From: Bromus sterilis
Lineage: Eukaryota > Streptophyta > Magnoliopsida > Poales > Poaceae
Assembly: GCA_950022295.1 (NCBI GenBank)
Contig: OX465596.1
Location: 218,891,501 to 218,955,500 of the forward strand
Length of the DNA: 64,000 nt
Reading direction: 5' to 3'
Numbering within the stretch: the stretch's first letter is position 1; each line of letters opens with the position of its first letter. The position numbers were made by a program, and so were the translations under genes. The notes under the pieces are model-generated. The model was given only the letters and a program-made list of their open reading frames with translations. It was not told where the DNA came from and searched no databases. This document shows positions 1 to 11,845 of this stretch, piece by piece.

Positions 1-108
1 CAAGGAAGGTGCAGGGACTTGCCGTACAAGCGAGGGATAGATTTCCTGTAATTGTAGATTGATTCCCCGAGACCTGGTCTACTATATAAAGGCCAGGAGG
101 GGCAACGC
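1..108. mobile_element. LTR fragment X, left part (host of solo LTR A1)
   Basis: This stretch carries a clear TATA box (ACTATATAAA, 81-90) followed by a short GC-rich leader, as in plant LTR promoters. It is interrupted at 108 by solo LTR A1 and resumes at 2443. The continuation (2443-2638) ends in CGACA, exactly where the gag-pol reading of element B breaks off. I infer that X is an LTR inserted into B; its left end lies outside the window, so its target duplication cannot be checked. Confidence 0.5.
81..90 (+). promoter_or_regulatory. TATA box of LTR fragment X
   Basis: ACTATATAAA followed by GGCCAGG is a textbook plant TATA context and sets the plus-strand direction of this LTR fragment. 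Confidence 0.5.
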
Positions 109-876
109 TGTAAGGCCCGATATGCGGTACTGTTTCAGATTCGGGCGTTTCCGGCCGAACCCGAGGACGAAGCACATATCGGACCCACCGCGACATATGA
201 CAAAGCCATATGCCCCGGATTTCCAACATGATATCACAACATTACAGATACAAGGATACAGCATCTTATACAATCGGCATACAACTGCCTCAAATATAAT
301 ACAACAGCGGAAGATACATGTCTGAGTACAGACTACAAGCAAATGCCTACTGGCAAAGAGAAAAGCATCGATCCCATAACCATACGGGTCCAGGCCGTCC
401 GCCGGGATCCGCCTAACTAGTCGTCGTCGAGTCTCCACGTGAAACGTCGATCACCGTACCTGTTGTCGATCAGAACCCTGAAAAGAGTTTGGGGGTAGTA
501 TCATGAGTACAGAGGTACTCAGCATCCAACTGTAGTGGTCATCTGACCCAGCAAGGACTTCATCACTCGTCATTCTAGGACAACTAGTAGTTTACGGTAA
601 GGAAGGGGTAAGTGGTGAGGTTGTTGCCGCACTAGCATTTATGAAGTGGCTAACGATCTAAAGAGTAAGATAAGAAGCCAAGCATTCGATGAGGAATCGC
701 CTCCAACAAGTCTTGCTATCAACTACTTACGCAAACATAACACCTATCCTATCCTTGTCCTCCTCTTCGCATCCCGACGAAGAAGAAGCTGTCAAGGCAC
801 ACACACACGTTGATCAAGTTATATTAAGATTATCTCAGTTGTTGTTGTCTATGAACAAGGAGTAGGTCTTAAGTCG

Positions 877-930
877 TCCATAACCGTGGACACGGCTTCT
901 CGAAAAGATTTAACCCTGCAGGGGTGTACC
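877..930 (-). promoter_or_regulatory. Conserved LTR palindrome block, copy in A1
   Basis: The plus strand reads CCATAACCGTGGACACGG, then TTCTCGAAAAG, then CCCTGCAGGGGTGTACC. The same three-part block occurs in LTR families B to G in the same orientation relative to the element. Confidence 0.6.
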
Positions 931-1960
931 AACTGCCCATTACGAGGCTCCGCACGCACGCTCGTCACTCTCAGTTGCTACCCATTATAGGCAACCATTT
1001 TATGATTTAGTTCCGAGAGATCCGAAACGACAGGTCCCTCTAACTAACAACGCACAAATCCGGGTGGCCCCCGGTGAGTCGACATCCAACTCAAAAGCCG
1101 GCCGCGCTCTCGAATCGGCCTCTACCGTCTGGATGAGGTCGGGTTAGCTACCCAAACAGATGTGGGCAACCCCCTAGCTCCCTGAGGTGGACCAACAAAG
1201 AAACCATGTCTCCGCTGGCCCAAGTTGTTTTAAAAGATATCTGCTAGGAGCGACCCGACAAGATATATATGCATGTTTTCAAATGGTAAATCAGCTTGGG
1301 CCACCACTAGAAATGTTTGAAGCTAGATAGGTAAGAAAAGGGGACCCCATAAAATCCCACACGCGGTTAGGCACGCTCAGTCTTAAAACCAATACCCGGA
1401 ACTCGGATCCTAGGTGACTCGAATGGAACAAAGCGTCGCCGGTTGCCGGCCTGGGCAACCTCCGGCGAGGCGGGCGGCGCAGGGGCGACGGGAGCGGGGC
1501 GCGACGGCGGCGCGGGGAGCCGGCGTCTAGGGGAGGAGGCGGCGCGAGCTCGGGGCTGCCTCCAATGGCGGCTCCATGGCGCGGACGTCCTGTTCCAGAG
1601 CAGAGAGAGGACGAGGATGAGAGGAAGAAGGAGAGGAGAAGGGAGAGGGAAGGAGGGGAGAGGGAGGTCCGGCGGCCTGCGGGGTGGCGGCGCACGGCTG
1701 CTGCCGGCGAGAGCGGCGGCGGCTCGGCCTCCATGGCCATGGAGCTCGGGCGCGGGAGGAGATGGCGCAGAGAGAGAGGATCCAGGGCACTGACGTGGCG
1801 GCTTCCGGGCGCGTCCGATCTGCGATCCGACGGCCGAAACGGATCTGGGAGCTAGGGTTTCGGGATTTTGGGGTGTTTTTGGGCAGATCTGAGACAGATC
1901 AGGGGGGTGGCTGCAAAATTGGCTTAGGGAAACCCTAAGTGGGGGTGGGAGAGTGGTGGT

Positions 1961-1971
1961 CTATTTATAGC
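1961..1971 (-). promoter_or_regulatory. TATA box of LTR A1
   Basis: The minus strand reads GCTATAAATAG, at the position matching GGCTATATAAAG in copy A2 (10744-10754). Both sit about 470 bp inside the minus-strand start of the LTR. Confidence 0.55.
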
Positions 1972-2442
1972 ATGGTTGGCTGGCAGTTTGCAAAAACATC
2001 ACCGGTTTTTATTTCGGGCGCCCGGTGCTCACGTTTCTGACCGCCGGGGGTCCGCAGTACCTCCGATTCGGGTAAAACTTCGAACTGCGTGATCAGTGCG
2101 TCGAGCCGGAGGCTTTCACCTCGCGCTGGAACCGTTCCGAAAACACCTTCCGGCGCGCTATAAAAATATCCCATTTAATTATTAAACGGGGTTTTTCGTT
2201 CCGTTGGCTGCGGCTGGTCTCGTGCGGTTTTCGCGACGGTGATCGGGTGAAACCCGGTGTCGCAAAGGTCGAGTGTCAGGGTGGCAAGGGCCGGTCTTCG
2301 TCCGATACGAGATAAGAGGGGGGAAAATAATCGCCGATCGATAAATCGGGGATGCAAACACCGCAAACAAATCAGACAATCAAGCAATTCACACCGAAAA
2401 CAATTTTTTTAATTTTTGTGAAATCTGGGCTGTTACAAACGC

Positions 2443-2640
2443 ATAGAGGGAGAGACATCTCCTGTAACCGTAGCCTAGAGCGCATCTGCCTTGGCATCCC
2501 CTGTAACTTCTCCACAATCAATATATCGAGCAGGAAGTGTATCCTCCTGTTTGCCGACGAGCTTATCGTCCAACCTGTGTCTTCTCCAACTAGCCCAGGG
2601 TCCCTAACCATGGGACTTGCCGGGGCCGATCCTCGACAGT
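2443..2640. mobile_element. LTR fragment X, right part
   Basis: Continuation of the LTR interrupted by A1. It runs to CCTCGACA near 2638, after which the minus-strand gag-pol reading of element B begins abruptly inside a Lys-Gly-Tyr triplet at the start of reverse transcriptase. The following GTACC is a candidate target duplication, but its partner is outside the window. Confidence 0.45.
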
Positions 2641-4389
2641 ACCCCTTCTGCAATAGCTCATCCAGCTGTTTCTTTAGTTCCACCAGTTCGGTGGAAGGCA
2701 TCCGGTAATACTTCTTGTATATAGGGGAAGTACCGGGGACAAGCTCGATGGCGAACTCCAGCTCCCTATCTGGCGGCATACCCGGCAATTCTTCTGGAAA
2801 CACATCTAGAAATTCTCTGACAACAGGGGTTTTGTCCATCTCTGAGGTGGTGATCTGGCATAACGTTGCTTCCTTCTTGCGTGGCATACCAACAGCTGTG
2901 AATTGAGTTGCCTTTCCGTCCGGGTTAACCAGTTCCACTATCCGGGTCTTGAAGGCAAGGCGGACCTCATGGGTGCTGAGCCAATCCACTCCAAGAATCG
3001 CATCAAGTCCCTTGGATTCTAACACCATGAGAGAGGTAGGGAACTTCACTCCATATATTTCAATGGTCAGGTCCTTGCATATACTGTCTGCTTTGAGCAC
3101 ACCTCCAGGGGTTTTGACCACCACAATTGTGTCCAAAAGATCAATAGGAAAATTGTTTTGGGTGGCGAAACTCCGCGATATAAACGAATCGGTTGCCCCG
3201 GAATCAAATAATATAGCTACGGGTATGTTATTAATAGGAAACATACCGAAGAACACGTCGGGGGATCCGCGGGCTTCTTCGGCCGAGACGTGGCTGACTC
3301 GAGCCTGGCGATAGTTGTTCTGCCCCCGGATGTTGTTGACTTGAGGTGCTGGGTTCCCCGGCTTGCTCTGGCACATTCTGGCAAAATGTCCTTGTTTCCC
3401 ACAATTAAAGCAGGCGCCCTTCCGAAGGTAGTCTGCCCTGGCTTGAGGGATGATGTTAGACTTCTCTTGAGTGGCCGGCTTGTCGGTTGCGGAACCGCCG
3501 TGGTTCCAGGCGGGCTTGAAATTGGCTTGAGCCGGCTGGGGAACGGGCTGTACCATTCGGGGCTTCTGGGCATGTGGCTCGTACGGGATCTTCTTGGGCT
3601 CATACTTGCGCTTGAGGTCTTCATAACTTCCCTTGAGTTCGGCGACCGACTTGTATTCGCGTTCTGCTATGAGTGCCTTGTTGATGAGTGTCTGGAAGTC
3701 TGGGAAGTCCAGCATGCTGAGCTGACAACGGAGAGTGGGGCTAAGACCACCAAGGAAGCGGTCTATCTTTCTCTCTTCAGTTGCCACATCATGAACTGAG
3801 TATCTTGCCAGGTGGTTGAACTTGTTCAAATATTCAGTTACCGTCATGCTGCCTTGAACAAGAGCGAGAAATTCCCTCTGCTTGGTCTTCAGCACTCCGG
3901 TGGGGATATGGTAAGTGCGGAACTTCTCCTTGAATTCTCCCACGTGATATCTTCTCCCGCAGGCCATACTGCCTTGGTATTGTCCCACCAGATTGCGGCA
4001 TAGCCCTCCAGGTAATGGGTGGCAAATGGAACCTTATCCACCTAATCACAGTGCGACATTTCCAGCTTCTTTTCCATGGTTCTCAGCCAATCATCAGCCT
4101 CAATGGGGTCTTTTGCCTGATCAAAGCTCGGTGGTCGGGTGCGCTGGAAGTCAGATAGCTTGGAACGGGATCCTTGATTCTGATTCTGTCCCACAATGTT
4201 TTGCATACCTCGCAGTAATTCCATGAGTTCCTGGTTCCTTCTCTCCTCAAACATCCTGATAACCTGCTCTGTGGTAGGGGCTTGTGGTGGAGGAGGTGGT
4301 GGACGCTTGGGTGACAGTCCAGCTTGCCTGGCGGATCGACGACGGGGGGTGTCGTCATCACCCGAGTGGCTGCACTCACCTCGCCTCAT
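2641..4389 (-). pseudogene. Ty3/gypsy gag-protease remnant of element B (RT onward missing)
   Basis: Translated on the minus strand this is the Gag polyprotein and aspartic protease of a gypsy retrotransposon. Gag starts at the Met at 4389 and shows the DDWLRTMEKK motif common to plant gypsy Gag. A CCHC zinc knuckle (CFNCGKQGHFARMC) is encoded near 3400, and the protease motif LFDSGATDSFIS near 3200. The connection to reverse transcriptase (VFPEELPGMPPDRELEF, then LDELLQKGY) follows, and the reading ends where LTR fragment X begins. Breaks are an in-frame TAG near 4041 and a frameshift between about 3990 and 3950. The RT, RNase H and integrase are absent here, presumably left of the window. 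Its primer-binding site and LTR lie at higher coordinates, consistent with minus orientation. Confidence 0.88.
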
Positions 4390-5070
4390 CCTATATCCGT
4401 TCCCAGCTAGAGCACCAATATCATGAGAAACCATAAAGAGGGAAATAGGTGAAGTGACGGCAAAGCGGAAGAAACTCGAAACTCCAAGAGGTGGTGGTTG
4501 GTGATCATCTGAATCCTTCGATAAGACGGAAATTAATCCAGCGGCCACCAGAACGGTCTTGACAACTCGGATCTGGGGCGTTGCCGGGGTAACTCACCAC
4601 TTTCTCAAGACGGCCGCAAAACAGCTCAGAGCTTGGAGCAGGGTGATTAAGAAGAAGGCAGAGGTCCCCTAAGACGGCCGAGAAAACAGCTCAGAACATA
4701 GGGTCTCCACTGCGAAAAGAAACTCAGCGACTTCCTGAGATGGCCGAAAAGCAGCTCAGAACACAAGACAGTCGCTGAAAGAGAAGGGAAAAGGAGGCAT
4801 CCACCCCGGACGGCCGACCAAGAATCAGCACAGAACCAGGCGTGGTGCCATATAAGAGAAGGCAAGCAAGGATCCGTCTGAGTCACCTACACCAAAACAG
4901 GGAATATGAGAACATCATCAACGAAAGAGCGAAGCAACCTCATAATTATAAATAGCATCATGATCTCATACATAACAACTAGCATGGATGGCATAACGAG
5001 TACTGCTCACACGGCAGTTGACAACATGCATATCATACCGGTAGAAGCGACCATACTACTCGACCTCGTC

Positions 5071-5820
5071 CTAGTCGTGAGGGAGCGGGCACGGGCAGTC
5101 AGTGGAACCATCGGAACTATCCTCGGAGTCAGAACTAGCAACGTGGATCGCGCTGCGGGTAGGGATGTCAAGGCGGCGACGTTGACGAGAGGGCTCTCCC
5201 TCAGGGGAAGGAGGAGTGTGCTGGCTAAGCATGGGAGCAGCAGGGGTAGAAGTCAACGCGGCCCACTCCTCTGGGGTCTCGCGTCGAACCACTATCGGAG
5301 CACCTGGGGTCGGTGGGGTGGGTGCAGGTGGGATAGGTGGAGCTGGCACCGGAGTATAGGTGGGAGGCGGTGGAGGGGGTGACTGAATACTGCTGATAGA
5401 CGCGAGTGCCTCCCGGGAACGAGCCAACTCCTCAGCAAGACTAATGACCAGCTCGTACTGAGCGACCATGTAGCGAGCGAGGTGCACTCTCGTCCGGTCG
5501 CACTCCGAGTCCGGCGGAAAAAGGATCTGCCCGGAGGGAGACAAAGTGGGGTAGTAAGAAAGACCTGGGTGAAGCTACATCCCGACCTCATGGTGACGCT
5601 GGTCAACGAGAGCCTCCAGGTAAGCATAGAGAATATCCTGCTCTGGGGTGGAAGCGGTTCCTCCCTTCGCGGAATGTGACAGGCTGCCATACGTGGAGCT
5701 CGAGAACAGGAACACCTCAGCGCGGTACTCGTGCATGTAGTCAGCCAGCTTCTCGCAGTACACCTAGAACATCGGGTCTTCTCCCTAAGGGTACAGACGG
5801 AGCCAAACTCGGCGGAGCAG
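5071..5820 (-). pseudogene. Extra ORF upstream of gag in element B (broken)
   Basis: Between the primer-binding site and gag the minus strand keeps one frame (positions 5763 and 5544 are in phase) with in-frame stops near 5765 and 5575. The encoded chain has a helical, charged stretch (SLAEELARSREAL), then a strongly proline-rich section, then a serine/aspartate-rich acidic tail (SSDSEDSSDGS). Position and layout resemble the better preserved 259-codon ORF of element G (60144-60923): a folded N-terminal part, a charged helix, a proline-rich tail, all before gag. I do not recognise a known family and infer an accessory ORF of this retrotransposon group. Confidence 0.5.
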
Positions 5821-5906
5821 CGACGGAAAGCCTGTCGGTGACGCCTAGACTCTAGACTAATGTTCCTCTAGCGCGCGGCCTAACTAGCGTGTCCTACAGT
5901 CAGCGC

Positions 5907-5919
5907 GGCTCTGATACCA
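5907..5919 (-). other. Primer-binding site (initiator tRNA-Met) of element B
   Basis: The minus strand reads TGGTATCAGAGCC, matching the 3' end of plant initiator tRNA-Met, five bases after the LTR end at 5925. It fixes the orientation and 5' LTR of element B. Confidence 0.85.
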
Positions 5920-6633
5920 ATCGTTGTGGCACCCCGGCTCAAAGCAACCGGTTTACCTTACATTGCCAGCCCAGAGATCAAGTCTTCTGGCAATGCACAA
6001 CATATTGGTACAGAATACAACCGCTTCATAGTAATTATACAGGTACATAGGTTCGGGATTATAACTGCTACGAGGCATGGTGGCACATCTCGTGCGGCAA
6101 CACTATCAACATTATTTATGTCACATCTCAGGGCCTCAATACGATCGACGAAGGACTCTATGGCAGCGGAACAACGAGGTGACGAGACTCCATTCCACGG
6201 GGACACTGCTGGGACACGGCCTAGTTCGCGTAGTACAGTTCAGCCAACACTTCAGGTTCGACACCTCCTACATCTGGCATGACACACCAGGTCAGTACAT
6301 GGAATGTACTTGCAAGCTCATAACAGCCAAGTCATCAGGAGAAACAATAGCATGGCAAGAATGCAAACAATAACATGGCAAACATGGCAGGAATAATAAT
6401 AGCACTTGTCTCATGAACACCACATGATTCATCCAGCTTACCTCCGAGTCGTACGGACTCGGTAACCGGGTCATCTCTTGACCCACCATCATACGGGTCG
6501 TAGCTCGACCACTCAACGGGTTAGGTGTCCTTACTTACCACACAACCAATCACATGACCACAGTTTCAGCATTAACATTCATATTATTAAACAGATTAGT
6601 GTTGACCGTTGTGTGACCTAGTACGAACTGTGT

Positions 6634-6697
6634 CCCATGACCGAGGACGCGGCTATTCAAATAGATTTTGACTCTGCAGAGTTTCTGCACGTTACCC
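6634..6697 (-). promoter_or_regulatory. Conserved LTR palindrome block, copy in B
   Basis: The plus strand reads CCATGACCGAGGACGCGG, CTATTCAAATAG and CTCTGCAGAG, a diverged version of the block found in the other LTR families, about 0.7 kb from the LTR 3' end. Confidence 0.5.
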
Positions 6698-9444
6698 ACA
6701 TTATGGAGTTCCTCCTCCATCCAGCACCCCGGTACTTGTCCCACATGATCCTTGGAACTCGCACCGCGGGAGTGAACTAGGACATCTCCAATGAAACCCG
6801 ACTACCGCGTTACCTACCTACGGACTCACCGACACACGGTCTTGGGTATCCCTATGGTTAGGTGTCCACGTTACCACCAGAACCACTCGGCCAACTTGTG
6901 GCAAACTGTCCCAACGGGGACTCCCGGGTAAACAACTATGGATGTGGAGATTATCACCACCTACCTGATCAGGGTTGCGTGCGTGCATAACCTCCCCTAT
7001 TGGGTGATATCCGTAGAAGGCACTACGCTAGCACGAGTCAAGACCCGCCCATACAAGCAAATGTGGTTGCACGGAGAAGCTCGGTTCGGTGGCACTTGGT
7101 CAACAATTTTGTTCATTAAGTTCTGGTGAATAGCAATATAAAGACATGGCAACATGCCATGAGTATGAACTACTATCATGCATATGCATCAACTAACATG
7201 GCATAAAATCAGGAGCATGATCATTACTAGCATGATTCCGGTATAGACATGGCAACGAAATAAACATGGTGATAATATGTACTAGAGTGACATGACAAAA
7301 TCAGTAGGCATAGCGTGTTTATATCAATCACTTATTATGGTTATTTATTTTTATTAGCAAGCAATGTGAAGTCAATCAAAATGAACCCAAGTAAATGATT
7401 TAATTCATCAAAAGGCAACTTAAGCTCCTCATGACCAGATTGTTATGGCTTGCCTTGGTCAAGTGGAGTATCCTTGAACTCCTGGTCTCCTGCAAGCACT
7501 TGATCACCTTCTGAAAAATAAAACAAGTGGCAAATAAAAATAAGTCCAAAGCACTCCTTCACTGTCCAGTGGACCTAAATAGTAAACCAAGTTCCCAAAC
7601 TTTGCCAACTAGAAGAGGAGCTAAAAAGAAAAATGTAGCAAAAAGAATCAACTCATTTGGCCTTGTGGTTTAGGAGTAATTGATGGTCAAAGTTTGGTCA
7701 AAATTCCATTTTTAAATAGATTAAATCAATTTCCAGAGATAATCTAGAGGAGGCCACGTCAAAGGCGTAAACCTCCACGGGCGCCTCCACTTATACCGGT
7801 TCGGAGAGGCTGGAGTGGCTGACGGGTGGGGTCAGGGTGTCAGGTCAAAATAAAAAGAGAGGGACACAGAGGCCGCGGCTCCGGCGACGGTGGTTCTCCA
7901 GCTAGGTTCTTCTCCAGCTAAACGGTGGCCGGACGGCGTCGCTAGGTTCTTCTCCAGCTACGGTGGCGGCGGCGCCGCGATGTGATCTCCGACTAGGGGC
8001 TTCCCCGGCCGGCTTCCTCCTTGAGTGCGCCTTCTGCGAGTGGAGTGGGGTGTGTGGTGGTGGCTACAAGCAGGGGAGGGGCCAATTATAGCCACGGCGT
8101 CGATTCCCCTCCGGGTATCGCCGGACAGAAGACGACGGCGCCGTCTTCTGTGAGCTCTAGGAAGTTCTACTGATGGTGTAACACGCGTGCGTGCGTCCCC
8201 TAATGGACTGTGTTGACAGGAAGCACGGGGCCGCAGCAGCCATGGCACTGCGGCGGCCAGAGTCGGCGAAAGGGGTGGCGGGCGGCGCGGCTTTGAGGGG
8301 CAGGTGGCGCACGGGGGATGCGGTGACGCTAGGGACGCGCAGATGCAGCCACGGGCCAAGTGGTGGCATGCTGGCTATAGTGGTCGACTCGCGTGTCTTC
8401 TGGACCAATCATGGCGACGACGGCGAGGTCTCCGGCGGGAGGCGGGGCTTTGGGGTGAGTCAGTTGAAGCACGGGTGTGCCACAATGGCTACGGACACAC
8501 GCAAGCGGCCGCGGGTGCTCGGGGTGCGTCGTGCCCGTGATAGCAACCTCACGGCCACGGCCAGAGCACGCCTGTGGCCGGCAGTGCGCGTGCTCACCCC
8601 TGGCACGCGTGCACTAAGGGCGTCCAGTGCATGCGCACTGTGTCCTTGGCGTGTATACATCGTCCAGTAGCATGGGTGTAAGGCCCGATATGCGGTACTG
8701 TTCCAGATCTAGGTGTTTCCACCCAGATCCGGGGACGAAGCACACATCGGTCCCACCGCGACATATGACAAAGCCATATGCCCCGGATTTCCAACATGAT
8801 ATCACAACAATACAGATACAAGGATACAACATCTCATACAATCGGCATACAACTGCCTGAATACAATACAACAGCGGAAGATACATGTCTGAGTAAAGAC
8901 TACAAGCAAATGCCTACTGGCAAAGAGAAAAGCATCGATCCCATAACCACACGGGTCCAGGCCCTCCGCCGGGATCCGCCTAACTAGTCGTCGTCGAGTC
9001 TCCACCATAAACGTCGATCACCATACCTGTTGTCGATCAGAACCCTGAAAAGAGTTTGGGGGTAGTATCATGAGTACAGAGGTACTCAGCATCCAACTGT
9101 AGTGGTCATCTGACCCAGCAAGGACTTCATCACTCGTCATTCTAGGACAACTAGTAGTTTACGGTAAGGAAGGGATAAGTGGTGAGGTTGCTGCCGCACT
9201 AGCATTTATGAAGTGGCTAACGATCTAGAGAGTAAGATAAGAAGCCAAGCATTCGATGAGGAATCGCCTCCAACAAGTCTTGCTATCCACCTACTACGCA
9301 AACATAACACCTATCCTATCCTTGTCCTCCTCTTCGCATCCCGAAGAAGAAGAAGCAGTCAAGGCACACGCACACATTGCTCAAGTTATATTAAGATTAT
9401 CTCAGTTGTTGTTGTCTATGAACAGGACGTAGGTCTCAAGTCGT

Positions 9445-9497
9445 CCATAACCGTGGACACGGCTTCTCGAAAAGATTTAACCCTGCAGGGGTGTACC
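9445..9497 (-). promoter_or_regulatory. Conserved LTR palindrome block, copy in A2
   Basis: Identical in its core to the A1 copy: CCATAACCGTGGACACGG, TCTCGAAAAG, CCCTGCAGGGGTGTACC on the plus strand. Confidence 0.6.
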
Positions 9498-10743
9498 AAC
9501 TGCCCATTACGAGGCTCCGCACGCACGTCCATCACTCTCAGTTGCTACCCATCACAGGCAACCATTTTATGATTTAGTTCCAAGAGATCCGAAACGACAA
9601 GTCCCTCTAGCTAACAACGAACAAATCCGGGTGGCCCCCGGTGAGACGACACCCAGCTCAGGAGCCGGCCGCGCTCTAGATCTGGTCTCTACCGTCTGAC
9701 TCCAGGTTTGGATTACCGGTTAGTTCTCTTATGAGACCGGGTCCTCAGCCGGTCAGATTGGACCAACAGAGAAGCTATGTCCTCGCTGGCCCGGGGTGTT
9801 TTGAAAAGACATCTGCAAGGAGCTACCCGACAGACGTATATGCATGATTTTCAAATGGTAAATCAGCTTGGGCCACCACTAGAACTGTTTGAAGCTAGAT
9901 AGGTAAGAAAAGGGGACCCCATAAAATCCCACACGCGCTTAGGCACGCTCAGTCTTAAAACCAATACCCGGAACTCGGATCCTAGGTGACTCGAATGGAA
10001 CAAAGCGTCGGGGCGGGATAGCCTAGACCTTCCATCCTTCGTCGAATATAATCAACATTATAATAATCATATCATCAACAACAATATAATAATCAGGTGA
10101 TATCCCAACCCAAAGAGTAACAGGGTAACATCGTAGCATCCTAAGCATGCATACTAAGCAGGGGCTGAGCAACGAGCAATAGTAACATAGCAGTACAAGG
10201 TTTGCTGGGAAGGGACATGGCTGTATCGGTTTAAAAGAGGTTGTAAACATGTGGTAGGATCAAACATCGAGCCTAACCTAGACTAGCATGCAAACCGCTG
10301 GTTGAAATAGAATGGATCATAAGTAATGTATAGTCCTTGCCTGTTGATAAGTCAGGTTCCGAAGGTGTAGTTGATCGCAAGCTCGCATCGTCTCCGAGAG
10401 GTACCCGCGGAAGCACACAAGAGGGTAAACACTGGAAAGCAATCAACGATGCATCACTATTACTACGGAGCAATACAAGATCAAAGAGACAACACAAGGC
10501 ACGGCAACGTGATACGGATCTATCGTCGAGAACGGTTACTAACGGTTTAAGTGGAGTACTCGTCACACACGACAAATACCGCACGTTTACGGTGGTTCAA
10601 GTTGTGTAACTACAGGTGATCAAACAACGGTTATTAACATGGCATAGCACACAAACAATTCAAGAGGTGAAGCATAAATAAACTACCTAAGCTAGTCAAT
10701 TTAAGTGGGGTGAAATCCTAGACATGGGTGGGAGTGTGGTGGT

Positions 10744-10754
10744 CTTTATATAGC
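10744..10754 (-). promoter_or_regulatory. TATA box of LTR A2
   Basis: The minus strand reads GGCTATATAAAG, a near-perfect plant TATA box. The segment that differs between A1 and A2 begins just downstream of it. Confidence 0.6.
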
Positions 10755-11845
10755 CCTGGTGGTTGGCAGTTTGCAAAAACATCATCGGTTTTTCTCTCGC
10801 GCGTCCGGTGCTCCCGTTTCTGACCGCCGGGGGTCCGCAGTACCTCCGATTCGGGTAAAACTTCGAACTGCGCGATCAGCGCGTCGAGCCGGAGGCGTTC
10901 ACCTCGCGCTGGAACCGTTTCGAAAACACTTTCCGGCGCGCTATAAAAATATCCCGTTTAATTATTAAACTGGGTTTTTCGTTCCGTTGGCTGCGGCTGG
11001 TCTTGTGCGGTTTTCGCGACAGTGATCGGGTGAAACCCGGTGTCGCAAAGGTCGAGTGTCAGGGTGGCAAAGGTCGTTCTCCGTCCGGTACGAGATAAGA
11101 GGGGGAAAAATAATCGCCGATCGATAAATCGGGGATGCAAACACCGCAAACAAATCAGGCAATCAATCAATTCACACCAAAAACAAAATTTTTAATTTTT
11201 GTGAAAACTGGGTTGTTACAATGGGTGAGGGGTTGGGAGGCTTGCAGGTGGGCTCAAACACTTGGTAGCTTCAAAAACAGTTTTCTGCAGGAAACTTTGA
11301 GAATTTCTCCAGAGAGTTTGGCTAGGGTTTTGGGGCTGAAACTTGGTGTGCCTGGGTTATCTAGGAAGGTGCTTATGTGGTAAAAATTTCAAGGCAAATG
11401 GATAAGTCTACAGGGTACTTGCTTCACAAAGTGCCTCTCTGGTCAGAAATGGAAATGAATTTCTAGAGGGGAAACTTTGTACTAAGCTTGTCCATGTTTT
11501 TGCATAGAATCATGAGGCATGTCCCCCTTGCTTAGCACAAAAAGTTTCAGGCCACAAGGAGGAGCAGAAGTGAGGCTAGCTTCAAAAAGGAGAGGGAAAA
11601 GATCAATTTCCTTTAGTGAAAAGGGGTTTTTAGGAGAAATAAAAATAGGGCATGGGCTAGTTTGATCAAAGCTTGATCATAGCCATAGGGGAGAAGGGTT
11701 TAGGGGTCACTTGGCCTAGGGGAGAAATTAGGCCCAAGTGATCAAGGCCATCTGAGTTGAGAAAATCCAAGCAAATAATTTCAAACCCCAGAAAATCAGC
11801 AAATAAAGTTGCAAATAAAAAGGGGCCAAAAACCAGGGTGTCACA

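Larger units (their letters stand above)
109..2437 (-). mobile_element. Solo LTR A1 (Ty3/gypsy-type), 2329 bp
   Basis: The segment begins TGTAAGGCCC and ends GGCTGTTACA, so the short terminal inverted repeat is TGTAA/TTACA. It is flanked by the perfect 5-bp duplication AACGC (104-108 and 2438-2442), which marks a complete solo LTR. A second copy, A2, is at 8677-11220 with a different duplication. The TATA box reads on the minus strand (1961-1971), and the minus-strand start TGTAACAGCC is typical of grass gypsy LTRs. Positions 1439 to about 1941 are unrelated to the matching part of A2: they are GC-rich and resemble a plant gene 5' leader with an ATG near 1740. The several ORFs inside show no recognisable domain and I do not call them genes. 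Confidence 0.88.
8677..11220 (-). mobile_element. Solo LTR A2 (same family as A1), 2544 bp
   Basis: Starts TGTAAGGCCC and ends GGTTGTTACA, flanked by the perfect duplication ATGGG (8672-8676 and 11221-11225). It matches A1 closely at both ends. The inner 10011 to about 10724 is a non-GC-rich sequence that replaces the GC-rich segment of A1. Separate duplications show that A1 and A2 are independent insertions reduced to solo LTRs, not the two ends of one element. Confidence 0.88.
5925..11845 (-). mobile_element. 5' LTR of gypsy element B, interrupted by solo LTR A2
   Basis: On the plus strand the LTR starts TGTGGCACCCC next to the primer-binding site and ends GGGTGTCACA at 11845. Removing A2 (8677-11220) and one copy of its duplication leaves about 3.37 kb. 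Segments 7500-8676 and 11226-11845 align by eye with 11846-13858, a second LTR of the family; shared runs include AAAAAGAATCAACTCATTTG and GGCCACGT. The part at 7860-8670 is GC-rich and looks like a gene leader. I see no protein-coding gene in it. Confidence 0.75.

Noticed and set aside
2372..2640. The C-terminal part of the minus-strand gag-protease ORF as part of the protein
   Set aside because: After the Lys-Gly-Tyr triplet at the RT start the reading enters LTR fragment X and then A1; those residues are read-through of unrelated DNA.
109..11220. A1 and A2 as the two LTRs of one 11-kb element enclosing the gag remnant
   Set aside because: Each copy has its own perfect 5-bp target duplication (AACGC and ATGGG), and the primer-binding site of the gag remnant adjoins a different LTR (5925).
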